A DNA stretch of 64,000 nucleotides from Fragilariopsis cylindrus CCMP1102. Taxonomy: Eukaryota > Bacillariophyta > Bacillariophyceae > Bacillariales > Bacillariaceae. Below the pieces are notes generated by a model that was given only the letters and a program-made list of their open reading frames with translations, was not told the DNA's origin and ran no database searches. A program made the translations under genes and the position numbers. Each line of letters begins with the position of its first letter. Within the stretch, counting starts at the first letter, position 1. The stretch lies in NCBI GenBank assembly GCA_900095095.1, contig FMBT01000395.1:62001-126000 (forward strand). Direction: 5' to 3'. Of this stretch, positions 21,685 to 33,427 are shown one piece after another.

Positions 21685-22962
21685 TTTGTGTTATTTAAGA
21701 TAAACTAAATAAGTACAAGTCTGTCCTTTGACAAGAAGTTAAAGTGCTACTAATTAGGTACTTTTTTTGGCTCACAAGTCTTACTGTTTCTAATTAACTA
21801 AAAAGCCTGAAAAATTGAAAGTGTGTTCAAAAATGTGTAAAGTTAAAGTGTTTTGCCTGTATATCACGTGCCAGCACAAGTATCATTTGGACTGTAACAG
21901 GCCCTAATAATAATTGCCAAAAGGGAGACTCAGAAAAAATCTACTATATACTGTACACAATAATAATCAAATAAATAATAGCTATGTTTTACCTCTGCTC
22001 TACTACTACAAATCAACCCTCCTAAAAGATGTTCCATGAAAAATCAGGCATACATAATATGTTATACAGGATAAAAATCTAGTAGAGGTTGCATTGAGGA
22101 AAAGGACAACAATATTGTTGTATAGATCCACTCCTTTCGTACTACCCAAATAGTATGAAGCACAAAGCAACAACAAGAAATGCTGCTGCTGTGTGACCAT
22201 ATATGTTGCGCACTTCTTGTAAACTACTTTATTGGCATATCACTGCTACTCTTTTCTGGCAACCAAACACAATAAAAAACAACAACAGCAGCAGCAGCAG
22301 CAGCAGCAAAAAGGAAGCAAAGGAAGCATGGGGTTCAATCTTACCTAGATACTAGATATGGAACCATATATGAATGGCTGCACTGCACCGCTGATAACAT
22401 GACATTGGACAACTTATGTCTCTATCAGATACAAGTAACCAAGTTCAGTAGAAAGCATCAAAGTCAATCATGTATGTCTACTACAATACAATACTCAGGA
22501 TTAATCATCCTACCGTCTTTTTCTTTACCATGGTGTGCATAAGTTTTGTGCTATGCTTTAAAGCACCAATAAAATCACCATCAGCTGCGTACCCCTTGCC
22601 ATGTCCCTTGCTTGGGCGCATGACCTATCATACCTAATATCAAGTAGACACACAAGCACACATAAACAAAGAAGGAAACCCCCCTGCCATATGTACTAGC
22701 TATATTAGCTAGAGGTAGCATAATATTTGTGTTTTCATAATGACTAGACTACAGCAGGTGATGGTAGGAATATCATAGTATAATATATACCAATTAAAAA
22801 AGGGCGAACATTCCTTGGACATTTAAAACATATTATTAAATATTATAGTGCTAGCTAGCTAACATTATTATTGTTGTTGCTTATTACGTACACGAACTGA
22901 CATGCATATGTATTCTTCTTTCTTTTTCACACTGGGTGGATTTATTGAACTGACATGCTTAC
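21685..22962. other. Intergenic
   Basis: A CAG trinucleotide run lies at about 22284-22308. ORFs here are short and show no domain. 22640-22960 lies downstream of the Cys-rich surface gene (transcribed leftward) and should hold its 3' end and terminator. Confidence 0.4.
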
Positions 22963-25588
22963 TTACAGAATGGAAATGATGAGTAATAACGACGACGACG
23001 CCATAACAACGACAGCAGGTGCAGATATTGCGATAATATTCTTCTGGTAGAATAAGGAGGCACTACCACCGCTTGCTTCTAATGTTTCGCCATTATTTGT
23101 TGTTGCAATAGCACCACCTTCTTTTACGCCGTAACCTTCACCAACACTACTAGTAGCATCAGTAGCATCAGTAGCATCAGTAGCATCAGTGGTATCAGTG
23201 GCATCATTAGCATCAGTAGCATCAGTAGTATCAGTATCAGAATCAGTAGTAGTACCAGTAGTAGTAGCTTCATCGACGTATTTACAATCAGTTATGACTT
23301 CACCAGATGAATCATAATGTACAGCCGTACAACCACATAAATCAACAATACATGATACAGCACCAGAACATGATTTACCATCATTATTAATACATGGATC
23401 AACCGTACATTCTACTTGTTTTTGTGATCCATCCTCACATGGTGTACCACAAATTCTTGTACATGTACCATCATCAACATCATCACCACCGCATGATAAA
23501 TAACCAATACAACGTTTATCATCAAATAAATTGATTGGATTCGAACAATCACTGTTACTATTACAACGACCCATATCCATACATACACCCTGTGCACAAT
23601 AGGATCCATTTCGACGTTCGTCTCCACCTTCCGGTAATGGAATTAACTCCGTTCCTTCATAGGTAATACAATCAGTATTTGTTTTACATGTTGTGGACAT
23701 TGGTGCTTCCATAGCAGAAGCAGAATCAGGAGGAGTATTACTATCATTATTGCTACTTTGACATACTTGTGTACACTGTCCATCAATACATGATAATGTA
23801 CCCACACATGTTGATATAGCAAACATATTATTAATATTGAAACAATTTGGTCGAGTGGAACAACTTCCCATTTTTAAACATGTACCAGATATAATTGCAT
23901 CACAATATTCGGTACCATCATTCAAGCATTCATTACTAGTTCTACATGATGTTGCAGGTGTTGTTATTGCTACTGGTACTTCTTTTTCCTCCTCTTCCTC
24001 TTCTTCTTCTATTGGAATTAAAGTGTCTTGAATTTCTTCTTCAGTATCAGTATCAGTATCAGTATCAGTATCAGTAGTAATACCATCACAAATTTTTGAA
24101 CATTGTCCATCAACAGTACAACTTAATGTACCAATACATTGTACAATAGCATATATATTATTCATATTTGTACAATCATCTACAATATTACATTGTCCCA
24201 TTTGTAAACAAATACCATCACCTGTAATTTCATTATCACAATATTCATTATCAATATTACAATCATTATTCACTGTACATGGTGTTGTAGTATCACAAAT
24301 TTGTGAACAGGTACCTTCCACACATTCTAATGTACCAATACACATATCAATAGCAAATGGACTATTATCAATATTATTAGTACAATCAGTATTATAGGAA
24401 CAACTACCAACAGGTAAACAGATATTATCAGATAATGTACAGTAGTCAATACCAATACCACCAACACAATCACTGCTTGAAGAACAACTTGCTAGTACAT
24501 CATCTTCATCATCAGCAAAAAGTGCATCATTATCATTTGGACCACAATTCATAGAGCATCGTCCTTCATCCGTACATTCCATATTTCCCTAAAGTAAAAA
24601 GTTTTAGAAAAAAAAAGTGATGTGATGTGATATGAGTGAGTGAGTGAGTTGACGAGAACGATGCGGTTTCACAATTGGATCGTTATCATTATCGTTATCG
24701 AATTCAAATTCCAAATTTCAAATTTGAATTGCGTGCTGGCCCGATTGTGTGATTGCGTTTACTATGCAATTCATCTTCACATCATCCCCGTTCCTACCGG
24801 TATCTATTTGCTATTTCTTTGTGATGATGACGATTTTTTGTTTTCGAACGCATCACACACGTTCTCGATTGAATTGGTCTGGATTGGATTGAATATAATC
24901 CCGATTTAGATATAGATATATCGGATTTTGATTTCGATAACGTATACACGATCGCAAACTTCGCAATTTCAAATGTTTTCAAATCTAGCAGAAAAAGAAA
25001 GAACTATAAACTTACCATACATGCAGCAACTGGAAAAAAATTATCCATATTCATGGTACAATCATCAATGATTAAACAATCACCCATTGGCATACATGTA
25101 CTATCACTACCACAATAATATTCATTAGGTCCACTACCACTACCATTATCCATCATACTACTCATATTCATATTCATATTCATATTACATTCCGAACTTG
25201 TCATACAAGAAGAAAGAGTCTCATTACTATTGTTCGTAGGATCCTTTTCCACTACAGGCACCAAACTACAATTCATTAAACACATTCCATCATCTGTACA
25301 TTCCATTGTACCCATGCATAATGTTACAGGATATGGACCATTATTTATATTACTACAATCTATGACAGCATTATTTTCTGCACATGAACCAATTGCAAGA
25401 CATGTCTTGGATGTATTACTACAATATGAAACACCTTCGACACATGTATTATCATCTACTGCTGCTGTTGGGTCACAATCTTGAGCTAACGTCAACGTAG
25501 TCAACGTCGTTGTTGTCGCAAGTAGAAGAAGAAGACTAGTACCCAAAAGAGTAGTGATATTAGGTAGTAGTAGTAGTGACAGTTTCAT
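22963..25588 (-). CDS. Multi-module Cys-rich surface protein with GPI-like tail, two exons
   Basis: Exon 1 is 25588-25016 (191 codons) and exon 2 is 24588-22963; the intron 25015-24589 is GT-AG (GTAAGT...CTTTAG, phase 0). The spliced protein is about 732 residues. It begins with a signal peptide (MKLSLLLLPNITTLLGTSLL). Six modules of about 65-85 residues follow, each with the order C...C...YC...C(L/M)xxGxC...DC/NC...C(M/I/V)Gx(M/L)xC...GxC...(N/I/V)C. The intron falls inside module 2, where ACM joins GNMECTDEGRC and restores the pattern, which confirms the splice. A seventh Cys cluster (CEDGSQKQVEC...) is diverged. Linkers are Asp/Thr and Glu runs. After a DATDATDATD stretch the protein ends in a hydrophobic segment (VVVMASSSLLLIISIL), as GPI-anchored proteins do. 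Likely cell-surface or wall protein; function unknown. Confidence 0.8.
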
Positions 25589-26372
25589 TCTTTTTGATTT
25601 TGATCCTTTCTTTTATTAGTATTTATGGATTGATGCCCCTTTTTTTGGATAATGATGTATACGGGTATGTGTCGTTATTGTGATCTTGGTTGTTTGTGAA
25701 TGAATCAAATCTTTGTTGCTTTGTTCGTGTTTTTTTAAACGTGATTAGAAAAACAAATCTTTGTTTGTGTTCTTCGCTTGCTTCCTTTTTGGTACCAGTT
25801 AAAAAGAGATGCAGTCTCCGCGCCTTTTGTTTTTGACACGATACAAGACAGACATCATACTAATAACGTACACATTTAAAAAAGCGAAGGAACGTTTTCT
25901 GTATGTGCTACGCACTTGAAGTATACATGCATGCTCGCTCGGTCTATACACAACAAATTATTCTGGCGTAAAATTAATTTAAATATGACCATGAGACAAA
26001 ATTTATTCATGGCAAGTGATGTTCCGTTCCATTATGATTTCAAAGGACGCTTAAAATTAGCACGAGAAAATGTAAATATGGGCCCGCATGTGTGTTACAT
26101 GAAAAATATTTTCTATTCATCGCCTGTTCATGACACGCGAATTTTCACTGTTATTTTTTAATGTAAAAATGGTGAATGGAACAACGGATTAATTTATATA
26201 CGCCGAAAAGCTACTACAATGTAGACAATGTAGAACAGTAGTGGAACAACAACATTGTTGACGAATTGAATTATTTTCGGCTCAATGTATATTTATAGAT
26301 ACGGTATCGGTATCAATTATTTAATAATTAAGCACGGCAATGAATCAATCAATAGATCGCAAATAGTATCAC
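25589..26372. other. Intergenic between two divergent-function secreted genes
   Basis: Holds the upstream region of the multi-module gene (25589-25900) and the downstream region of the gene at 26373. The + frame 25916-26161 is open for 81 codons (GRLKLARENVNMGPHVCYM) but lacks a recognisable domain or supporting signals; I do not call it. Confidence 0.35.
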
Positions 26373-27008
26373 TTAGTTCAACACGGTGAAAGCAACAACG
26401 GTAGTGGCTGCTACCAAACCACCAAGGAACTTTGTAGAAGTAACTTTATGGCCACTCGAGACCAAACTTTCACAATAGATTGATCCATTGTCTTTAATGG
26501 CGGTATACATTTCACTATCCGCAATGTCTGTACTATCACCATCAACCGCATTGCAGCTTTCCGTATCAGCAAGACAAACTCCGTTATTTGAAGTAGCCAT
26601 CGTAACAACATCATCCCCACCAAATGCTCCATAAGTACACTCTACCGTCTTATCAGGAGTCGCAGTAAAGGTCATGCCATCTACTTTATCACATTCTTCA
26701 CTCCATGCTTTGCATAAATCAGCAGAATACGACCACGTAAACGAATCTTCGCCTTCACTTATGACGTTTGTGCGGGTTCCGGAAGACGCCCAGGCAGCTT
26801 GGGCATCGATCAAGGCTTGGTTGCCTGCATACCCTTTAATAGTATCATCCAAGCATCCTTTATTGGCTTTAAATTGACCCCATCCTTCCTTCATCGCACA
26901 CAAAAATCCACATTCTTCATCGGCAGAAGTAGTATCTGTTGTGTTCTCCATATCTTCACAGTGTACACCAGCGACGGCAAGGCTTAAAAGAATAGTAGTA
27001 AGTTTCAT
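26373..27008 (-). CDS. Small secreted Cys-domain protein with GPI-like tail
   Basis: A 211-residue protein. Residues 1-18 (MKLTTILLSLAVAGVHCE) are a signal peptide. The mature part has about ten Cys in an order shared with the protein at 43426-44304: GC(L/E)xD, then ALxDAxxAW, a segment ending YSAD or YDAD, a Cys about ten residues later, (V/S)EC or SC, NxGxC, (S/A)C and a final C. The last 18 residues (FLGGLVAATTVVAFTVLN) are hydrophobic with a preceding small-residue region, typical of a GPI signal. No intron is needed. I know of no named family. Paralogy over about 17 kb shows it is a real multi-copy family. Confidence 0.75.
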   Translation of the reverse strand: MKLTTILLSLAVAGVHCEDMENTTDTTSADEECGFLCAMKEGWGQFKANKGCLDDTIKGYAGNQALIDAQAAWASSGTRTNVISEGEDSFTWSYSADLCKAWSEECDKVDGMTFTATPDKTVECTYGAFGGDDVVTMATSNNGVCLADTESCNAVDGDSTDIADSEMYTAIKDNGSIYCESLVSSGHKVTSTKFLGGLVAATTVVAFTVLN

Positions 27009-27596
27009 ATTGAATTCTTGTTTAAATTATATATATTTATTAGTTGTACTGTAAGTAGTTGTTTCAAAAGTGTATCGTTATAATTTAATGAGAGAAGTTC
27101 TTGTATGTTATACGGTACAAGTATTCAATATTTTTGGGTGTACTAGTACAGTCAACTCGCGTTAACAAATACAGGCCGTGTAAACCGGTTTTGTATTTGT
27201 TAAGATTCCGAGATATATTTATAAGTTTTACGCTACCAAAACGCGAAACGTGACCCTACGCACTTCAATGCGAAATCGAATGGATTTACCAATACCGTAT
27301 ATGTTCATACTCGACTTTACTGTGAATGTACAGTACGTGACCCTTCGCACTTTAATGCGAAATCGATGCTTCGTCATTGAAACCACACGAAATAATGAAT
27401 GAAACCATCGAATGAATTTACCAATACCGTATACGCTCATACGCGACTAGTATGTACGTGAACCCTTCGCAGTTAAATTTTTTGAATGGGAGCGTGGCAG
27501 TGTGTAACTAAACAGCAAATACCGTTATATTTATTTGCTTTATTTATCGTTTATAACGGCGATAAGATAAAGCAAATAAAATACCTTGGTTACCTA
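27009..27596. other. Intergenic with ~100-bp imperfect direct repeats
   Basis: The block GTGACCC(T)(A/T)CGCACTT(C/T)AATGCGAAATCGA followed by ATTTACCAATACCGTATA(T/C)G occurs at about 27250-27310 and again at about 27339-27440. No gene is seen. The right arm of the large inverted repeat begins at 27597. Confidence 0.5.
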
Positions 27597-28574
27597 GGCA
27601 TTGGGGTATAAACCCGGAGGGTTGGGACGAAGTCCCCCTCCCCCCCCCCTCCCCTTCCCTTGTACTTAAAGAAAAGAAGAAGGAGACGTGTACAGACCTG
27701 CACCCTTCACGGTACGATTTTATTGCATTACTTATGAACCCTGCAATATTACTTACGGCGTGAAAATTATGTAGAATTGAATGGGAAATTCCTTACTAAC
27801 ACATGACAATGAGAATGTATTGAATCGAACCTCCATGGATATTGCTCTGTTTAATAAAAACTTACAGACGAAATATAGATATCTGCACTCTTAACAAGGA
27901 CAAAAAAAATCGGTTGAATTTGGTCATTTGGGGAAAATTCTATGAGGTTATTTATGGGTGGCAGGCGAATTTCGAATCGCCAGGAAGAGGTGCATAAGAG
28001 AGGAATATTAAAAAATTAATAATGGACTAATAGATAAAGTGCTAGTACAGATGTCTCTATTACTGTTATATTAGTTAATGCGATAATTTTCATTGTTATT
28101 GGTATATTGTGAGAGGACCCATTATCACCGGGTATGTAGGACGTGTTTTTTCGTAGATACGAAAATCATGTGTCTCTTGTTACAAGAGATATTAAGTAGT
28201 TAAATTCAACCATATTCAACCAAATTTTTTTGTCCTTGTTAAGAGTATAGCCATCTATATTTCGTCTAAAGCGTATGTTAAATAGAACGATATTCATGGA
28301 GGTTCGATTCAATACATTCCCATTGTCAATGTGTTAATAAGGAAAATTCCTACTTTCACTGCATAGGTGCGCTATATTATTATTGTCTAGGATTATGTGA
28401 TTTTTCTGTCGAGGATTATGTGATTTTTCTGTCGAGGTGCGCTTCCCATGCCTCATTATTCCGTCTCTCGTCCAATCACAGCGCTCACTTTTGTTTATAC
28501 AATTAATTGTAAAAATAGAACTGAGTGCTGTGATTAGTTTAAAAGCTTCAGAGTATATCCCCACTAACGGAGTT
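27597..28574 (-). repeat. Right arm of the 978-bp inverted repeat
   Basis: Reverse complement of 5169-6146 with the same length and no difference in any block I compared. It begins GGCATTGGGGTATAAACCC and ends CCACTAACGGAGTT. The MITE copy is at about 27783-28351. Sequence outside the two arms is unrelated at the joints, and I find no matching target duplication, so these look like two copies of one segment in opposite orientation and not the ends of a single intact transposon. Confidence 0.95.
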
Positions 28575-28578
28575 CGGG

Positions 28579-28689
28579 CTATCGCTTGAAAATTAAGACG
28601 CGCTAAAGGACGGAGAGTGATTCGAAAACTTTCAAAATCTCCTTTTATTTAAATAATTTCCTGTTGTTTGGAAATTTTCAAGCGATAGC
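28579..28689. repeat. 111-bp fold-back with 17-bp perfect arms
   Basis: GCTATCGCTTGAAAATT (28579-28595) pairs exactly with AATTTTCAAGCGATAGC (28673-28689). The right half plus its flank (to about 28740, ...TAGCGCTGACTGGAGG) is a relative of 6164-6235, so this is a member of another short repeat family. A GT dinucleotide run follows at 28762-28792. Confidence 0.75.
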
Positions 28690-28765
28690 GCGCGGTAAAA
28701 TTAGCGCTGACTGGAGGAAGTATTTGAAGGCATCTAATTTTGAAAGTAAGAGCGTGTACGTGTAC

Positions 28766-28796
<31 letters not shown>

Positions 28797-28949
28797 GGAG
28801 AGAGAGAGGAGAAAAAAGTAATGGTCAACAAATTATAGTAACATTCTTTTTTACATTTTAATAGTCATATATATCGTTATTCTACTTTAATCTAATCTTT
28901 TGTAGTCTAGAATAGTCTAGTCTATTGTTTACTATACAATTATTGTATG

Positions 28950-29678
28950 TCACGATTCTATTTCTTCTTTTTCTAAATACTCTTTTTTGTGACAATATTC
29001 GACTTCTGCAAATTTGTCGACAAGATCAGTATTATTCTTGAATGCTTCTAATATCTCTAGATTAGTTTGAGAAAATAATTGGTCCATAATTTCATCATCA
29101 TTACTATCTTCCTCGCCATCGTTATAATCTAATACGTTGTTCTTCCCTTGATGATGTATTTTATTATTATTATCATTATAACTAGTATGTTCGATACTGT
29201 TCGCTGCAGTAGTTGTAAGTTTCTGAATTTGTCGTGTTAAAAATGAATTACGCTTCAGTAATGTATCGAAGTCATCTGCAACACCAGCACTGACCATCTT
29301 TTGTCGTTGTTTCTTTGCTTTAGAAGATGATTTATATTGACCACAAAGTCCATCACGTAAACTTTGACCGACCTTCTCTCTTGCATAATGATCACTAACC
29401 TCATAGTATGTCCCTGATATATTTTTAACGAATCCAACACCACAACTATTTGATCTTGATCTTGATCGGATCTCATCAATTATCTCAGAAACAATCATTG
29501 ACTTTTCAAATTTACTACACGCGTCTGAATAGGATGGCAATACTTGTTGAATGAGCTGCCGATAAAATTGGTTTCCGCTATGTCCCTTTGCAACACGACC
29601 TTTTGCACATATAACATCATATACGCCAAGTGTGTAGTCGTTAGTTAGTGGTGTCATTGATTTTGCTTGTTTCACCAT
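28950..29678 (-). CDS. DUF6824-domain protein
   Basis: A 242-residue protein ending at TGA. Residues about 15-110 match the DUF6824 pattern that is abundant in diatoms: NDYTLGVYDVICAKGRV, then GHSGNQFYRQLI, an SKFEKSMIVSEIIDEIR segment, a G-x-GFV-K turn, YYEVSDHYAREKVGQSLRDG. The usual DVLCGRG opening reads DVICAKG here, so it is a divergent member. Downstream is a basic stretch (KAKKQRQK) and an acidic, Asn-rich tail ending YLEKEEIES. The domain is thought to be nuclear, perhaps regulatory, but no function is established. Intact, single exon. Confidence 0.78.
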   Translation of the reverse strand: MVKQAKSMTPLTNDYTLGVYDVICAKGRVAKGHSGNQFYRQLIQQVLPSYSDACSKFEKSMIVSEIIDEIRSRSRSNSCGVGFVKNISGTYYEVSDHYAREKVGQSLRDGLCGQYKSSSKAKKQRQKMVSAGVADDFDTLLKRNSFLTRQIQKLTTTAANSIEHTSYNDNNNKIHHQGKNNVLDYNDGEEDSNDDEIMDQLFSQTNLEILEAFKNNTDLVDKFAEVEYCHKKEYLEKEEIES

Positions 29679-30269
29679 GATGCTGTTTGTGTTATCAATT
29701 GTTATTGGTTTGTCTATTTATTCTAATCCTTTTAGTTTTTATGAGAACTTATTCACTTATTATACTAAGGCAATCGCTGTCGAATTTTTCAAACGGATTG
29801 CCTAAGCATGAAACTCGGTTCACTCACTCACTCTTATCTTTCACTTTAAACGCGGATCGCAGTTTATCATGGCGCATCATCTATCACCTTTGCTTGTCAA
29901 CTCCAATAGTGGAAATACGAGTGCAATCGTGTTTTCGATATAACAATGAGCAATACGATTTCAAAGCGGTCGTGCGATTTTAATTATTTTTTTGGTTTTG
30001 TGTTTCATCTATTGGACAATAACCTCAATGTTTTATGGGATTTGATTTACATGATAGAATTCGCTTGAATATCACAATTCAAGTTAGTAATTAGGTGAAA
30101 CCGCATATGTTAAGTAAGAATTTTTCACGGATGTTAAGTACGATTTTTCTTAGGTCAAATCTCAATGGTATTTTGTATTCGTGTAAAAAAACGAATACCT
30201 ATTCAATAAAGATAAAAATGACGATGTTTCTTTATTAATCCTTATATTGTTCTACTGATCATCGGTATT
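29679..30269. other. Intergenic
   Basis: Upstream region of the DUF6824 gene and downstream region of the gene at 30270. No convincing ORF or repeat. A GTTAAGTA(A/C)GA(A/T)TTTTTC(A/T) pair at about 30108-30152 is the only local repeat noticed. Confidence 0.4.
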
Positions 30270-31823
30270 TCAAACTTGTTGTTGTTGCTGATGCTGCTGG
30301 TTTTGTGTGGGTTGATTTTGATGTTGATGCTGAGAAGAAGCAAACAAGATACAAGCACGTAAAAAAAGTATCTGATTATTCGTACCGATACGATAATCAA
30401 TCAAAACTTTATCATTAAAATGTTTGGTAAAATTTGTATACAATTTTTGAATATAATCTCGATACGACAACATTATTGATGACGATAATGAACCGATGCC
30501 TAATACATCGTCATAATTATGATTATGTAATGTTTTCGAAAATAGTTCATTCCAAAAATCTGTATACTTGATCCAATAACATCGGTCTGGGTGTTCTTTT
30601 AAATATGATTCAACCTGGCAGAGTATTTCATTGGCTAAATATAGAACAAATGAATCCGGTGGAGGGTGAATAAGTGATACACTTTTCCATGATAATGGAC
30701 CATTATCATCATCCATTGAAACCAGTAAATTACGCGTCATAACAACCCTTTGATCTGTTGTTACAGGAGATGGATGCTTTCCTTCTTCTGCTGCGCCTAC
30801 TAGACCCGACACAAGATCCAAATTATTACTATTCATAATAATCGGTGTCGGATAAAGTGACTTATATGGATGGTCACTATCATCGACACCATCATCTCCC
30901 ACAACATCAGTCAATTCAGGATAAAGCGACGCATAAGGATGATCATCGCCGTTGTTGTTGTCCTCATTATTGTTCTCCCCATCGTCATCGGCATCGTTCC
31001 AAATAGTGTCGTCATCATTACTATTATTTTCCTTGAGACCCACAGTAGTATCAGCCGGAACAGAATATGATGATTCGTTTGCTTCTTTATTCAGTACTTC
31101 GTCAACAAATGATGCATCATCATTTTCTGTCGACATGTCTTTTTCGGAAGTGGCAGTAGCAATTGCAGAATTAGGTGGATCCGTACATAAAGATAACACA
31201 TTTGATTTTCGAAGGGTTATAGTATCTGGTATTACTGCGCATAGAGGTGGGCGATTATTCGCTGGTGTAGTAGTTTTTCGATGTTGTGCTCGTCTTTTGA
31301 TTCTTACATATATCTTGTTATGGTTACTACGTGGCTTATTATGGACTTTATCCTTCGTTACCTTGGCACTCACTCTTTTCAATGCGGAAGCAGAAGAGAA
31401 TTTTAATAGGGACGTGGTATCACGATGACAGCAATCTGATGTAGTTTTATTGTTGCTGGAGTTTATGATGCGATTATGTTGATGAGCATGGCGTTGTTGC
31501 GATGATCGTAGATCAGGACGACGATGAAAACGATGTCGACATAAATGTGGGTAATTTCCACGCCGCTTATAATGCTCGATGGCGCCTCCATCGGTTGGTA
31601 TTACGCTTCTTACATAATTAGCGCCGCTTCGTCTTGTACTTTGTATTTGACGGTGAAAGGTTTTGGGAGACGAAGGGATCATTATGGTTCCTACACGTTG
31701 TTTATTTTGTATTTTATTGTACTGTTTGTTGTTTGTTGTGTACTGATAAATTGTGTACCGTAGCTCATCATAGGTGATAGAGCAATTATGTGTCGTCATA
31801 TCTGCGAACGAGCGACCATCCAT
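30270..31823 (-). CDS. Unrecognised protein with acidic centre and conserved-looking C-terminal third
   Basis: A 517-residue ORF, no intron needed. The N-terminal 200 residues are basic and rich in Arg, His and Ser. Residues about 240-330 are acidic and Asn-rich and contain two DDHPYASLYP / SDHPYKSLYP repeats. The C-terminal part (about 375-500) has the best globular character: PDSFVLYLANEILCQVESYL, DRCYWIKYTDFWNELFSKTL, YRDYIQKLYTNFTKHFNDKVL. It ends in a Gln/His tract. A later ATG (MIPSSPKTFHRQ, about residue 48) could be the true start. I do not recognise a family. Confidence 0.6.
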   Translation of the reverse strand: MDGRSFADMTTHNCSITYDELRYTIYQYTTNNKQYNKIQNKQRVGTIMIPSSPKTFHRQIQSTRRSGANYVRSVIPTDGGAIEHYKRRGNYPHLCRHRFHRRPDLRSSQQRHAHQHNRIINSSNNKTTSDCCHRDTTSLLKFSSASALKRVSAKVTKDKVHNKPRSNHNKIYVRIKRRAQHRKTTTPANNRPPLCAVIPDTITLRKSNVLSLCTDPPNSAIATATSEKDMSTENDDASFVDEVLNKEANESSYSVPADTTVGLKENNSNDDDTIWNDADDDGENNNEDNNNGDDHPYASLYPELTDVVGDDGVDDSDHPYKSLYPTPIIMNSNNLDLVSGLVGAAEEGKHPSPVTTDQRVVMTRNLLVSMDDDNGPLSWKSVSLIHPPPDSFVLYLANEILCQVESYLKEHPDRCYWIKYTDFWNELFSKTLHNHNYDDVLGIGSLSSSIMLSYRDYIQKLYTNFTKHFNDKVLIDYRIGTNNQILFLRACILFASSQHQHQNQPTQNQQHQQQQQV

Positions 31824-32084
31824 CGCTGATATATCGTTATTCCATTCGTTTTTTTTTTTGTCGTTTCCGTTTCCGTAGTCTTAGAATAGCGCGAGCCAAG
31901 ATTTGATTATGCGACTGTTGCTAGTGCTCGCGGTTGCATCAAAACCTGAAAAAGTCGATTTGATCTGTAGATATAATATAATTATATTTTATTCTTCGAT
32001 TCCTGGTAGCATCAATTGTTTTTGTTATAGTAGCAACTTCATGATAGACCATTTGTCAATCAAAGATCAACTTCTTAGTGTCGA

Positions 32085-32673
32085 TTGATGCGATGTGTCA
32101 ACACTCAATTCACCTTCTCCCCCCAAGCACCAGTAAAAGGACGTCAGCTGAAAGCAACATCCAAAATCGATCTAAACGCATTGAATTTATTTCTAGCAGC
32201 TTTTACCGTAACATCACATACGGGAAATTTAAATATTTTTTTAGGTGGTGGTGGCTTCAATTGCATTGCATTCTATTCCGTTCTTGATGTTTGAGAGCAG
32301 ATCTCAAGATCCAATCCTTCAAAATTTAATGGTAAAATTTCTCTTCCACCACCATTTCCGTCCACAATTAATAGAGGAACTGGAAGGTATGTAGATCTTG
32401 AAGTAATATCTTGTAGGAACAAAATCATGGTTTCGTTATATGGGTTCATCATGGTTATCTTAAATTTCTATACGTGTATCCTTATTATTCTTCTCAAGCT
32501 TTGAAAGTATCGAGGGGACTGTAGATATTGCAACAATTTGTGGTACAACTGGTCCAATTATTGATGATGTAGGTAAAAAATTAGCACGTCCATATGTAAC
32601 ATATGCACGTCATCTAGGGCCGAAAAAGGGGAGATATATGATCTATGAAAACAAGCTTCGTCTGATCGTCTAG
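32085..32673 (+). pseudogene. Remnant of an unknown gene, possibly two exons
   Basis: One frame reads SKIDLNALNLFLAAFTVTSH and NIFLGGGGFNCIAFYSVLDV, meets a TGA at about 32292, then continues NGKISLPPPFPSTINRGTG. A plausible GT-AG intron (32387-32498) joins this to SFESIEGTVDIATICGTTG and IIDDVGKKLARPYVTYARHL in the same frame, ending at TAG 32671-32673. The protein-like composition suggests a former gene. Family unknown. The in-frame TGA argues that it is dead, or that there is an extra intron I cannot place. Confidence 0.35.
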
Positions 32674-33427
32674 ACAATCTCTATCAATTCAAATATGCCT
32701 CTCCTACTGACCTTAATTTAAATAATAGTACTAAAACAAAAAATGACAAATACAAACACCAAGTACACGAACTGAACTACATGTATATTCAATGATTGAG
32801 AGGACTTGTAAATAACTTTTTAGACTGATTCAAATTAATTCACAAATAATATATAATCAGGACGTACTAGTTCTTAGTCTATGTTTTGAAATTGTTCTTC
32901 TCTACGCCATATTCGATGATAGAAAATCGTTGAAAAGATACGGTATGATACAATGTATAGTCTAAAGATAGAAAACACGATTCGCTAGATAATATTAATG
33001 TCTGCCGGTAAATAGTACTGCATTGTACTTTCCTACTGTCGACTTGCAACAAGTACAATTATATTGCGATGTTGTTTTGTGAGAATGAACGAGCAGAGTA
33101 TTCAAGAATGCCAACATCATTTAAGTAAATGTAGAACCTTTTTCAGAGCATAAATGCAATGTATTGCGTTAGGTAATGTTTTTAGTTGGTAAATTGTGAG
33201 GGTGGTGGTGCGCCTAAGTTGAAGTTTTTAAAAGTGCCCAAAAAGAACCATAAAAATAATGAATGGAAACTAGAGTAGTTCTACCCTCCCCTCGGGACCC
33301 CAGTCCAATACATCACTTGGATTGTTTAATTGATTGTGCGCATATAATATTATTTGAATTGTGTCGATTGAAGAAATAATTGGTTACATCTTATCTAATT
33401 TATGTCATGAACTATACTATTACTTAA
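32674..33427. other. Intergenic
   Basis: No gene or clear repeat is seen between the remnant and the YnfA-like gene. Confidence 0.4.

Noticed and set aside
25916-26161. 81-codon plus-strand ORF
   Set aside because: Open frame without recognisable domain, signal or paralogue; length is within chance expectation for this DNA.
5169-28574. The inverted repeats as the termini of one giant transposon or Polinton-like element
   Set aside because: No matching target duplication at the outer joints, no polymerase, integrase or capsid genes inside, and the interior carries ordinary intron-containing host genes.
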